From positions 165,410-229,409 of the forward strand of contig CAXTKD010000003.1 of assembly GCA_964244885.1 (NCBI GenBank): DNA of 64,000 nt. The letters are read 5' to 3'. A program made the translations under genes and the position numbers. Under the pieces are notes generated by a model that worked only from the letters and a program-made list of their open reading frames with translations, was not told the origin of the DNA and made no database searches. The stretch's first letter is position 1. The number at the start of each line of letters is the position of its first letter. The stretch is from CAXTKD01 sp964244885 (lineage in GTDB: Bacteria; Pseudomonadota; Alphaproteobacteria; Sphingomonadales; Sphingomonadaceae). Of this stretch, positions 1-7,602 are shown in pieces.

Positions 1-791
1 ACCTCGCGGCCGACCTTGGCAAGCGTCTCTTCGACGCTCGCCTGCCTTGCCGGATCGCCTAGGCGAGCGGTCACTTCCTTCGCAGGCTTGCCGACCATCC
101 GCGCGATCGAGAACACGTCGCCTTCAATCGTCACGGCGACATGCCCGCGCCGGTCGCCGCGCGCCAGAAACAGCCCGCGCTCTTCAAGCGCCCGCTCGAA
201 TGACGCCGGGGAATCCGAGATCGACCACGCCTCCTGAATGGAGGACTTGAGCTGCTTGGGGTCGAGGCCCGCTCGCTTGGCCTGCTGCCATTCATCGAGA
301 GTGAAGTTGCGCGGATCGCGCGACTTCGTATCGACAAATCCGGCCGGCAGCTTCCAGCCGTTTTCAAGATAGAGCTGCTTGGCGATGTCGCGGAGCTTGG
401 ACTTGAAGAAGGGAAGGGGCTTTGCGGTCATGGTGGTAGCGTCGATGCGGGACCACACCGCATGGGCGTGCCGGCGGCCTTCCTTCTCGTGGAAGACCAC
501 GATGCGCGGCTGACCTTCAAGGCCGTTGCGCTCTTCGATCATCCGGAGCGCCTTCTCGAAGACATCGACCCGCACATTCTCATCGGCGGGCGGGTTCAGC
601 GAGACAGAGAACAGATACTGTTTGCAGTGCGTGCCGAGGGACAGGGCGTAGGCTTCCTTCATCGCCTCGGGCACCGTTTCCGCGACAAATCCGCTGACCT
701 CGTAAACTTCGACATGCTCGTTCTCTTCGGTCTTCAGCAGGTGTTGGCCGAGTTGCCTGGCGCCGCTGCGTTGGGAAGCTTTCAGGATCAT
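1..791 (-). CDS. Relaxase / mobilization nuclease (C-terminus outside window)
   Basis: Predicted DNA-nicking relaxase that would start conjugative transfer at an oriT. My reading of the minus strand from the ATG at 791 gives about 263 codons with no stop before the window edge, so the C-terminus is missing. Residues 101-117 read HEKEGRRHAHAVWSRID, the histidine cluster (H101, H108, H110) expected for the metal site of MobA/VirD2-type relaxases. The N-terminus (MILKASQRSGARQLGQHLL) is of the type seen in alphaproteobacterial plasmid and IME relaxases. Tyr30 is a possible nucleophile, but this is inference only. The start overlaps the mobC stop by four bases (ATGA), so the two are translationally coupled. 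Family assignment is firm; transfer activity and element type cannot be judged from the fragment. Confidence 0.85.
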   Translation of the reverse strand, partial: MILKASQRSGARQLGQHLLKTEENEHVEVYEVSGFVAETVPEAMKEAYALSLGTHCKQYLFSVSLNPPADENVRVDVFEKALRMIEERNGLEGQPRIVVFHEKEGRRHAHAVWSRIDATTMTAKPLPFFKSKLRDIAKQLYLENGWKLPAGFVDTKSRDPRNFTLDEWQQAKRAGLDPKQLKSSIQEAWSISDSPASFERALEERGLFLARGDRRGHVAVTIEGDVFSIARMVGKPAKEVTARLGDPARQASVEETLAKVGRE

Positions 792-1156
792 GGCGACGGC
801 CCGAGGTTCAGGGCGTCTATCAGCATCCGCCGCATATCGGCGATCTCAGCCGCTGCCGCGCTGAGCGCCGCTTCGGTGTCCGGGGTCAAAGGCAGGCTGC
901 CGGAATTGGCGGAGCGGGCGAGCTGGTTGAGGTTGTTGGCGAGACGCGACTGGCCGAGCAGCGCGAGCAGCCGCGCCAGCGCCTCGTGGTCCTTGACCGG
1001 GAACTTGCCGCGCGTCTTCGGCGGCGGGTTATCGGGGTCAAACAGCCGCCAGCGGATATAAGCGGCCAGCGACATGCCGGCCGCGTCGCGATCCAGCCGG
1101 GCCTTCTCCTCGAAGGACATGCGCAGGGAGACCGGCAAGGTTGAACGCTTGCTCAA
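788..1156 (-). CDS. mobC: MobC-like relaxosome accessory protein
   Basis: A 122-residue protein resembling plasmid mobilization relaxosome proteins of the MobC type, small DNA-binding proteins that help the relaxase open oriT. The N-terminal part (LPVSLRMSFEEKARLDRDAAG, about residues 7-27) looks like a ribbon-helix-helix segment, followed by MSLAAYIRWRLFD, typical of the family. The second half (LARLLALLGQSRLANNLNQLA) matches the conserved 'L.QLG.NLNQ.A' pattern of MobC proteins. The start is a TTG codon at 1156 placed right after the upstream TGA, with GGAGGGG a few bases before it. It overlaps the relaxase start by four bases. Function is inferred from family and position. Confidence 0.8.
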   Translation of the reverse strand: MSKRSTLPVSLRMSFEEKARLDRDAAGMSLAAYIRWRLFDPDNPPPKTRGKFPVKDHEALARLLALLGQSRLANNLNQLARSANSGSLPLTPDTEAALSAAAAEIADMRRMLIDALNLGPSP

Positions 1157-1342
1157 TCACCCCTCCGCTCCCGCTGGACGAACCCGCTTCGTCCGTTTGG
1201 ACGTATGCGGGACCGTGTCGGTTGGTTTGGGGGAAAGCTCGTCGTTGGCGGCGGCGCCTAGCGACGTGCCCTCCAAGATTTGATTCCAGTCGGCGAGGAT
1301 TTCGAATAGGTTGTTCGAAGACGCACCATCAGGGTGCGCCAA
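1157..1342 (-). CDS. Possible small protein upstream of mobC (61 aa)
   Basis: An open frame of 61 codons fills the gap between the ATPase gene and mobC. It begins with TTG at 1342 and its stop abuts the mobC start, so the mobC Shine-Dalgarno sequence lies inside its 3' end. The product has an N-terminal part with LFEILADWNQILEG and a basic tail (SKRTKRVR). I do not recognise it. Its tight fit between neighbours argues that it may be translated, but the start signal is weak and the gap could instead hold the origin of transfer. Low confidence as a real gene. Confidence 0.3.
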   Translation of the reverse strand: MAHPDGASSNNLFEILADWNQILEGTSLGAAANDELSPKPTDTVPHTSKRTKRVRPAGAEG

Positions 1343-1344
1343 AT

Positions 1345-1884
1345 TTAACCCTGAACTGGTCGCATCGCCGCTTCAGTCAGCCTTAATTCGGCCAGGATAA
1401 AATCGGCGCGTGCTGCTACGGTGACGCGCGGCAGCATTACCGGAACGTAACCGGCGTCCAAGTAAGCTTGCCGCACGCGTTCATAGTCCAGCAGCGCCTT
1501 TTCCAGACTATGGCGGCGGTCGTCGTCGTTCACATAAATATCCGGCCATGGCGGGGCGAGGAAGAGACGATCGTAGCGAAGGCGCTTGATCACCGAGGTC
1601 GGATGCACACCACGAGCGGCTACGATCGCGACAGCCGCATCCACAACGCCGCGGTCAAAAAATGTTGGTCCTCGGGCCGCCTCGAAATCATTGATGGACA
1701 CCTCAAGCGCGCGGCGGGCAAATGCAGCGGCGTCTACCCAGGGAAGCGTGCTTGCGTCCCCGGCACGCGCCTCGGCGATGATACGCCGACCGGGTTCCGC
1801 GACTACCGCGTAACCGCGGCGAGCAAGTTCTGAGAGCAACGTAGACTTGCCACCCCCTGAACATCCCGAAATCATCACGAACAC
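1345..1884 (-). CDS. AAA-type ATPase / predicted nucleotide-kinase-like P-loop protein
   Basis: A 179-residue P-loop NTPase. The Walker A motif GCSGGGKSTL lies at about residues 8-17, followed by a pattern (AVVAEPGRRIIAEA, then FFDRGVVDA) typical of the small AAA_28/COG3911 group of predicted ATPases, which resemble nucleotide or deoxynucleoside kinases. Substrate unknown. The start chosen is GTG at 1884, because AAAGGAG precedes it at an eight-base spacing; an ATG three codons further in is an alternative. It is the first gene of a minus-strand run ending in mobC and the relaxase, so it is probably cargo of the mobilizable element rather than a core gene. Confidence 0.75.
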   Translation of the reverse strand: MFVMISGCSGGGKSTLLSELARRGYAVVAEPGRRIIAEARAGDASTLPWVDAAAFARRALEVSINDFEAARGPTFFDRGVVDAAVAIVAARGVHPTSVIKRLRYDRLFLAPPWPDIYVNDDDRRHSLEKALLDYERVRQAYLDAGYVPVMLPRVTVAARADFILAELRLTEAAMRPVQG

Positions 1885-1970
1885 GTGTTAGGCTCCTTTG
1901 GAACACGCTAGGCGCTTCTGGGCTCAACGAGGGAGCGGGGTCCACCCTGAACACTCACTTCGCTAGATTG

Positions 1971-1984
1971 ATAATATATATTAT
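1971..1984. promoter_or_regulatory. 14-bp AT-only perfect palindrome at the element/core boundary
   Basis: ATAATATATATTAT is a perfect palindrome in an otherwise GC-rich sequence. It lies in the 127-bp gap between the ATPase gene (which starts at 1884 and reads away from it) and the core-type aspartic protease gene (ending at 2012). Possible roles are an operator or promoter for the ATPase-mobC-relaxase run, or part of an integration junction. Nothing in the sequence decides between these. Confidence 0.35.
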
Positions 1985-2011
1985 GTTAAATCATATCAGA
2001 CGTTGAGGGGG

Positions 2012-2635
2012 CTACAGCGTGATGATCAGGCTGTCGCCCTCGACGCGCCACGCCTTCAGCGTGCGCAGGAATGCCATGCCGAGCAGGTTCGCTTCGCTGG
2101 CGTTGTCGCTGACCGAGGCGTTGATCGGGCCGCGCGTGATCGGGCCGATCGCTAGCGTGCCGAGCTGGACCGTGCCGGCGCGGACGGCGCCATTGGCGGT
2201 GACGACGAGGCGGTCGTAGCGAACGCCGGTGAGGTCGAGGCCGGCGCGCGCGGCGGCGGTGCGGCCGAGGACGATGTCGCTGGCGCCGGTGTCGATCAGG
2301 AACACGGTCGGCTGGCCGTTGACCTGCGCGCGGACCCAGAAATGGCCGTCCTCGCGGGCGCGGATGCGGAACTCCCTGGCTGTGGCGACGCCGCCGGCCG
2401 GGTCGATTTCGCCGCCGACGTGGCTATGCAGGCTCGCGAAGATGCCTGCGGCATCATCGCGGTAAGTGGCGGCGACAAAGATCACGCCAATGATGGCGGC
2501 CCAGGCGAGCAGCGCTTTCAGTGACTTGGACAGCTCGGCGCCGCGCAGCGACAGCGCGCCGGCTAGGATGACGACGAGCAGGATGCTCATCGTCACGAAC
2601 TGGCCCTTGTCCCAATCGTCGAGGCCGTCGAGCAC
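2012..2635 (-). CDS. Retropepsin-like (clan AA) membrane-anchored aspartic protease
   Basis: A 207-residue protein with two N-terminal hydrophobic segments (about residues 12-30 and 41-57) followed by a retropepsin-like domain. The active-site motif FLIDTGASDIVLG puts the catalytic Asp-Thr-Gly at residues 115-117. This matches the TIGR02281-type family of bacterial single-domain aspartic proteases, which act as dimers; the catalytic domain should face the periplasm. The start is GTG at 2635, one base after the stop of the metallo-hydrolase gene, so the two are co-transcribed. Substrates of this family in sphingomonads are not known. A late DNGNAS-type C-terminal half (ANLLGMAFLRTL) also fits the family. 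Confidence 0.88.
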   Translation of the reverse strand: MLDGLDDWDKGQFVTMSILLVVILAGALSLRGAELSKSLKALLAWAAIIGVIFVAATYRDDAAGIFASLHSHVGGEIDPAGGVATAREFRIRAREDGHFWVRAQVNGQPTVFLIDTGASDIVLGRTAAARAGLDLTGVRYDRLVVTANGAVRAGTVQLGTLAIGPITRGPINASVSDNASEANLLGMAFLRTLKAWRVEGDSLIITL

Positions 2636-2636
2636 C

Positions 2637-3401
2637 CTAGAGGTCCACAGACAGCATGTCGTAGCCAGGCTCGACGCCGGACGGCAGCTCGGTGAGCAGC
2701 GTGGCGTAATCCATCGACTGGTCCATGTGAGTGAGCACCGCGCGCCTTGGCGTGAAGCGGGCGATCCAATCGAGCGTCCTGGGCAAATGCGCGTGCGTCG
2801 GATGCGGATGGCGGCGGAGTGCGTCGACGATCCACAGGTCGAGGCCTTCGAGAAGCGGTGCGGCTTCGGGCGTCAAGTCGTTCAAATCGGTGGAATAGGC
2901 GAGCGCCCTCCCCTCCGCCTCGAAGCGCAGGCCGGCGGAGCGGATGGTGCCGTGGATCTGCGGGAACCAGCGGATGGTGAGGCCGCCGACGCTCAGCGCT
3001 TCGGGCAGATCGTTCGCGATGCAGGTCGGCGGATAGCCGTCGGCGCCTTCGAAGATATAGTCGAAGCGCGGGCGCAGGCCTTTCCATGTCGCGGGGTGCG
3101 CGTAGCAGGCGACGGGGCGCTGCATGGCGTGGAAAACCTGGCGCAGGTCGTCGATGCCGTGGGTGTGATCGGCGTGATCGTGGGTGAAGATCACCGCGTC
3201 GAGCGTTGAAATTCCAGCGGAAAGCATCTGCTCTCGGAAATCGGGGCTGGTATCGACCAGGACGTTGGCGCCGCCGTGCTGGACGAGCAGCGAGGCGCGG
3301 CGGCGGCGGTTCTTCGGCTCCTGCGCGTCGCAAAGACCCCAGTCGCTGCCGATGCGCGGAACGCCGCTCGACGTGCCGCAGCCGAGCAGCGTGGCGCGCA
3401 T
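2637..3401 (-). CDS. MBL-fold metallo-hydrolase (PhnP-like)
   Basis: A 254-residue metallo-beta-lactamase-fold hydrolase. The metal-binding signature THDHADH lies at residues 73-79, and a later SLDTDL-type Asp region (YSTDLNDL) and a C-terminal HMDQS supply further ligands. The N-terminus (LLGCGTSSGVPRIG) is typical of the PhnP/phosphoribosyl-1,2-cyclic-phosphate phosphodiesterase-like branch, but no phn genes are nearby, so the substrate is open. The start overlaps the tatD stop by one base (TGATG). It is part of the metG-tatD-MBL run common in alphaproteobacteria. Confidence 0.9.
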   Translation of the reverse strand: MRATLLGCGTSSGVPRIGSDWGLCDAQEPKNRRRRASLLVQHGGANVLVDTSPDFREQMLSAGISTLDAVIFTHDHADHTHGIDDLRQVFHAMQRPVACYAHPATWKGLRPRFDYIFEGADGYPPTCIANDLPEALSVGGLTIRWFPQIHGTIRSAGLRFEAEGRALAYSTDLNDLTPEAAPLLEGLDLWIVDALRRHPHPTHAHLPRTLDWIARFTPRRAVLTHMDQSMDYATLLTELPSGVEPGYDMLSVDL

Positions 3402-4180
3402 CAGGCGGGCTTGGCCTTGGAGAACAGTCGGAAGAAATTGGCGGTGGTCGTCGCCTTCAGCTCATCGAGCGAGACGCCGCGCAGCTCGGCGACGAACTTG
3501 GCGGTATGCGCGACGAAGCTTGGCTCGCCAGTCTTGCCGCGGACGGGCACCGGCGCGAGGAACGGCGCGTCGGTCTCGACCAGCAGCCGGTCTTCCGGGA
3601 TGGTCAGAGCCGTCGCCTGCAAGTCCCTGGCGTTCTTGAAGGTTACGATGCCGGAGAGCGAGATGGTGAAGCCGAGGCCGAGGCAGATGTCGGCCAGCCG
3701 CTGGCTCGCGGTGAAGCAGTGGATGACCGCCGGGAAGGCGCCCTTCCCCATCTCCTCGGTCAGCATCGCCGCGGTGTCATCCTCCGCATCTCGGGTGTGG
3801 ATGATTAGCGGGAGGCGGGTTTCGCGGGCCGCGGCGATGTGCGCGCGGAAGGAGGCGCGCTGCCGGTCGCGGTCCGACTTGTCGTAATAATAATCGAGGC
3901 CGGTCTCGCCGATCGCGATGACGCGCGGGTGGTTCGTGGCGGCGAGCAGCTTGGCGGTATCGATGTCGGGGTGGTGATCCGCCTCGTGCGGGTGGATGCC
4001 GACGCTGGCCCAGACATCGGGCTCGCGGTCGGCGATGGCGACGACCTCGGCCCATTCGGACTCGCGGGTCGAGATCGCCAGCATGCCGGTGACGCCCGCC
4101 GCCCGCGCGCGGTCGAGCGCACCCTGCTGGTCCTCGACGAGGCCGGGGTAGTTGAGGTGGCAGTGGCTGTCGATCAGCAT
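3401..4180 (-). CDS. tatD: TatD family metal-dependent deoxyribonuclease
   Basis: A 259-residue TIM-barrel metal-dependent hydrolase of the TatD family, which act as 3'-5' DNA/RNA exonucleases in repair and quality control. The first metal pair is visible in LIDSHCHLNY (H6, H8). Later family motifs are IGETGLDYYYD (metal-binding Glu), IHTRDAEDD, IHCFTAS and LVETDAPFLAP (metal-binding Asp). Length is typical (about 260). It lies downstream of metG, separated by an intergenic repeat, and is coupled by a one-base overlap to the MBL-fold gene. Confidence 0.93.
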   Translation of the reverse strand: MLIDSHCHLNYPGLVEDQQGALDRARAAGVTGMLAISTRESEWAEVVAIADREPDVWASVGIHPHEADHHPDIDTAKLLAATNHPRVIAIGETGLDYYYDKSDRDRQRASFRAHIAAARETRLPLIIHTRDAEDDTAAMLTEEMGKGAFPAVIHCFTASQRLADICLGLGFTISLSGIVTFKNARDLQATALTIPEDRLLVETDAPFLAPVPVRGKTGEPSFVAHTAKFVAELRGVSLDELKATTTANFFRLFSKAKPA

Positions 4181-4237
4181 GGGGAGGAGATAGGCGGAGC
4201 GGTTAGTCTTAGGAAGCCCCTCGCCACGCCAAACTCT

Positions 4238-4340
4238 CCGTTCGTCCTGAGCCCTTCGACTTCGCTCAGGAGAGCCTTGTCGAAGGACGTGGTCGCTCCG
4301 CGGTGCGTGCCACGTGGTTCGACAGGCTCACCACGAACGG
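4238..4340. repeat. Two-hairpin intergenic repeat, copy 1
   Basis: Begins CCGTTCGTCCTGAG and ends CACCACGAACGG, so its ends are inverted copies. One half folds through CGTCCT/AGGACG and the other through CGTGGT/ACCACG. It separates metG from tatD. Related copies occur at 5939, 9745, 15630, 25159 and 33053. Confidence 0.9.
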
Positions 4341-4350
4341 ACTCAGAGGG

Positions 4351-5877
4351 TTATGCGCTAGGCTCGACCCAGCGCGGGAAGATGCCTTGCGGCGGCGGGA
4401 GCTGGGTGCCGGCGGGGAGGACCGCGTCGAGCGAAGCAAGGCCGCGGGCGTCGGCGGGCACCGCCAGCAGGTCGAGCAGCGCGGCGCAGCTTGCGGGCAT
4501 CGCGGGCTGGGCGAGGATGGCGAGGCGGCGGACGACGTCGACGACGTTGGCGAGGACGGTCGCCATGCGGCCGGTGTCGGTTTTGGCCAGTTGCCAGGGC
4601 GCCATCTCCGAAATGTAGAGATTGGCCTCGGTCACGCGATTCCAGATCGCCTCCAGCGCCTGGTGGATCGAGAGCGTTTCCATCGCCTTGGCGACCTCGT
4701 CCGGAAGCGCTGAGAGGCTGGCGGCGAGGACGCCGTCGGCGGTCTCGGTCGTGCCGCGCTCCGGCAGAATGCCGCCCAGATTTTTGGCGATCATCGAGAG
4801 GGTGCGCTGGGCGAGGTTGCCGAGGCCGTTGGCGAGATCGGCGTTGATCCGCGCGACGATCGCCTCGTGGCTGTAGCTGCCGTCCTGGCCGAACGGCACT
4901 TCGCGCAGCAGGAAATAGCGGAGCTGGTCGACGCCGTAGGTTTCGGCCATCGCCAGCGGCTCGACGACGTTGCCGGTGGATTTCGACATCTTCTCGCCGC
5001 GGTTGAGCACGAAGCCGTGGCCGAAGATCTGTTTCGGCAGGTCGATGCCTGCCGACATCAGGAAGGCGGGCCAGTAGACGGCGTGGAAGCGCACCACGTC
5101 CTTGCCGATCACATGGACATCGGCGGGCCAGCGTTCCCTATAGTTTTCATCCGGATAGCCGACGCCGGTGAGATAGTTTGTGAGCGCGTCGATCCACACG
5201 TACATGACGTGGTTTGGCGCGCCCGGCACCGGAACGCCCCAGTTGAAGCTGGTGCGCGAGATCGACAGATCCTTGAGGCCGCCGCGGACGAAGGCCAGCA
5301 TCTCGTTGCGCGCCCGCTCCGGCTGGATGAAGTCCTGCGTCTCATAGAGCGCGAGCAATTTGTCCTGATACGCCGAAAGGCGGAAGAAATAGCTCTCCTC
5401 GACGGTCCATTCCACCGGCGTGCCCTGGGGAGATAGCTTTTCGCCCCCCTCCCCCTCCACCAGCTCGGAGGCGTCGTAATAGGCCTCGTCGCGAACCGAG
5501 TACCAGCCTTCGTAGCGGTCGAGGTAGATGTCGCCGTTCGCCTCCATCGCGCGCCACAGCGCCTGGCTTGCCTCGTAATGCGCGGGCTCGGTGGTGCGGA
5601 TGAAGCGGTCGTGGCTGATGTCGAGCGCGGCATCCATCGCGCGGAACTTCTCCGCCATCGTATCGACCAGCGCGCGCGGCTCGATGCCTTGCGTGCGCGC
5701 GGTTTGCGCGATCTTGAGGCCGTGCTCGTCGGTGCCGGTGAGGAAGAAGGTGTCCTTGCCGCAAAGGCGCGCCCAGCGGGCGATGAAGTCGGTGGTGATG
5801 ACCTCATAGGCATGGCCCATGTGCGGCTCGCCGTTCGGGTAGGCGATGGCGGTGGTGATGTAATATTTGTCGGTCAT
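4351..5877 (-). CDS. metG: Methionyl-tRNA synthetase
   Basis: Class I aminoacyl-tRNA synthetase charging tRNA-Met in the cytoplasm. At 508 residues it is the short form without the C-terminal dimerization domain. The HIGH signature is HMGH at residues 19-22 and the KMSKS loop is exactly KMSKS at 296-300. The Rossmann catalytic fold is recognisable by FLTGTDEHGLKI (about 45-56) and the substrate region YVWIDALTNY (about 226-235). The start at MTDKYYITTAIAYPNG fits the family. It follows holB on the same strand, with a repeat in between, and precedes tatD, the usual alphaproteobacterial order. Confidence 0.97.
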   Translation of the reverse strand: MTDKYYITTAIAYPNGEPHMGHAYEVITTDFIARWARLCGKDTFFLTGTDEHGLKIAQTARTQGIEPRALVDTMAEKFRAMDAALDISHDRFIRTTEPAHYEASQALWRAMEANGDIYLDRYEGWYSVRDEAYYDASELVEGEGGEKLSPQGTPVEWTVEESYFFRLSAYQDKLLALYETQDFIQPERARNEMLAFVRGGLKDLSISRTSFNWGVPVPGAPNHVMYVWIDALTNYLTGVGYPDENYRERWPADVHVIGKDVVRFHAVYWPAFLMSAGIDLPKQIFGHGFVLNRGEKMSKSTGNVVEPLAMAETYGVDQLRYFLLREVPFGQDGSYSHEAIVARINADLANGLGNLAQRTLSMIAKNLGGILPERGTTETADGVLAASLSALPDEVAKAMETLSIHQALEAIWNRVTEANLYISEMAPWQLAKTDTGRMATVLANVVDVVRRLAILAQPAMPASCAALLDLLAVPADARGLASLDAVLPAGTQLPPPQGIFPRWVEPSA

Positions 5878-5938
5878 GTTGGGGGAGGGCTTACACGGTC
5901 CAGCGGGTGGGTGTCACGGGACCAAGGCGGTGCGATCT

Positions 5939-6018
5939 CGTCCTTCGACAAGCTCAGGACGAACGGACTCATCAAATCCACCAACCTCCGTTCGCGGTGA
6001 GCTTGTCGAACCGCGTGG
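5939..6018. repeat. Two-hairpin intergenic repeat, copy 2 (arms in swapped order)
   Basis: Carries the CGTCCTTCGACAAGCTCAGG arm first, then CGTTCGCGGTGAGCTTG, the reverse of the order in the other copies. The second hairpin stem is CGCGGT/ACCGCG where other copies have CGTGGT/ACCACG, a compensatory base-pair change. It sits between holB and metG. Confidence 0.85.
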
Positions 6019-6028
6019 CGGGCGCCGG

Positions 6029-6979
6029 TCAGGCCGCCGCGACCAGCGTGGCGAGCTCGAAGGCCACGGCCTGAGGGTCGAGTTGGAGCGGCAGCGCGCC
6101 CGAGGCGAGGTCGTGGGCTTTTTCCCAGAGCGGCAGCGCCGATGGGCGGGTGCGGGCGGCGGCGGCGAGGCGGGCGGGGGCGATTTCGAGGAAGGCCTCG
6201 TAGCGCGGCTGGGCGGCCTTGGCGGCGAGGGTTTTGGCAAGCGACAGAGCGAGGCCCTGGCGGCGCGGCGGCGGGGCGGCGCCGAGCGCGTCGAGCGAGC
6301 GGGTCAGGCCTTCGATATCGAGCCCGGCGAAGCGCAGCGCGCGGCCGGGGCTGCCCTCGGCGAGCGCGACGAGGGCGACGCGCTCGCGCTCGTCGGTGTC
6401 GGGAAGCTCGGCGGCGACGACTTGCGCGACTTCGTGGATCGGCAGCGGCTGGAAGCGGAGGGTTCGGCAACGCGAGCGGATCGTCGGCAGCAGGCGGCCG
6501 GGCGAGTGGCTGACGAGGAAGATCAGCGTCTTCGCTGGCGGCTCTTCAAGGAGTTTCAGAAAAGCATTGGCAGCGCCCTCCCGGACGTCGTCCACCGCAT
6601 CGATGACGACGACTCGCCAGCCCTCGTGGTCGGAATGGCTTTGCAGCAGCTTCGGCAAGGACCGAAGCTGGGCGATGACGATCTGGGCTCGGAGCTTTCC
6701 CGTCTTTTCGTCGATCTCGCGTTCGATAAGGCGAAAGTCCGGATGCGTGGTCGAAACACCAAGGCCAATATTTGGCTGACCGGCCTTGAGCGCGAGCCGT
6801 GGCGAGCCATCCTCATTGACCTCACGCCCTCCCGGAGTGAGCGCGTAGGCGGCGGCGGTCAGGGCGAAGCGCGCCTTGCCGATCCCCTTTGGTCCGGTGA
6901 GCAGCCAGGCATGGTGCGGGTGGCCCGCGGAAAATGCGTCGAGAAAAGCGCGCTGCTGCTCGGCGTGGCCGACGATCAT
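6029..6979 (-). CDS. holB: DNA polymerase III subunit delta'
   Basis: Clamp-loader subunit delta' of the replicative polymerase. The 316-residue product has the AAA+ P-loop at LLTGPKGIGKARFAL (about 26-40), a SHSPGRLLPTIRSRCRTL segment carrying the sensor-1 and SRC-type motif, and the long helical C-terminus of the family. The gene starts four bases inside tmk (ATGA), the standard tmk-holB arrangement in proteobacteria. Delta' subunits are stators and need not hydrolyse ATP, so I infer only its structural role here. Confidence 0.93.
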   Translation of the reverse strand: MIVGHAEQQRAFLDAFSAGHPHHAWLLTGPKGIGKARFALTAAAYALTPGGREVNEDGSPRLALKAGQPNIGLGVSTTHPDFRLIEREIDEKTGKLRAQIVIAQLRSLPKLLQSHSDHEGWRVVVIDAVDDVREGAANAFLKLLEEPPAKTLIFLVSHSPGRLLPTIRSRCRTLRFQPLPIHEVAQVVAAELPDTDERERVALVALAEGSPGRALRFAGLDIEGLTRSLDALGAAPPPRRQGLALSLAKTLAAKAAQPRYEAFLEIAPARLAAAARTRPSALPLWEKAHDLASGALPLQLDPQAVAFELATLVAAA

Positions 6980-7602
6980 GGCAGCAGCGGCTCGACGTGC
7001 GACCAGATCGCGGCGCCGACCGCTTCAACCGGCTGGTTCGCGTCGATCAGCCTGGCGCGCCCCGGCTCGCGCTCGGTGATTTCGCGGAAGGCGGCGCGGA
7101 CTCGCTCGTGGAAGGCGGCGGCGTTGGCCTCGAAGCGGGTCTCGGCGCCGCGGCGGGCAAGCGCGCGGGTGACTCCGATCTCGACGGGCATGTCGAGGAC
7201 GAGCGTGAGGTCGGGCTGGAGGTCGCCGATCGCGGCGTGGTGGATGGCGCGGAGGGTCCCGGGGTCGAGGCGGCCGCCAGCGCCCTGGTAGGCCATGCTG
7301 CTGTCGGCGAAGCGGTCGCTGATCACCCATTGGCCGCGCTCGATCGCCGGCAGGATCAGCCGCTCGACGTGGTCGGCGCGCGCCGCATAGACGAGCAAGG
7401 CCTCGGTTCGCGCGCTCCAGCGGTCGGGCGCGCCGTGGACGAACAGCTCGCGGATCGCCTCCGCCCCCGGCGTGCCGCCCGGCTCGCGCGTCGTGACGAC
7501 GTCGATCCCGCGCGCGCGCAGGCGATCGGCGAGGAGGGCGATCTGGGTCGATTTGCCGGCCCCCTCCCCGCCTTCCAGGCTGATGAAGCGGCCCTGGGTC
7601 AC
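6976..7602 (-). CDS. tmk: Thymidylate kinase
   Basis: Phosphorylates dTMP to dTDP in DNA precursor synthesis. The 208-residue product shows the P-loop GGEGAGKST at residues 11-19, the dTMP-binding TREPGGTPGAEAIR region, and the DR motif in ISDRFADSSMAYQG. Length is normal for bacterial enzymes. The GTG start at 7602 overlaps the stop of the upstream carboxypeptidase gene by four bases (GTGA), and its own stop overlaps holB by four. Confidence 0.96.
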   Translation of the reverse strand: MTQGRFISLEGGEGAGKSTQIALLADRLRARGIDVVTTREPGGTPGAEAIRELFVHGAPDRWSARTEALLVYAARADHVERLILPAIERGQWVISDRFADSSMAYQGAGGRLDPGTLRAIHHAAIGDLQPDLTLVLDMPVEIGVTRALARRGAETRFEANAAAFHERVRAAFREITEREPGRARLIDANQPVEAVGAAIWSHVEPLLP

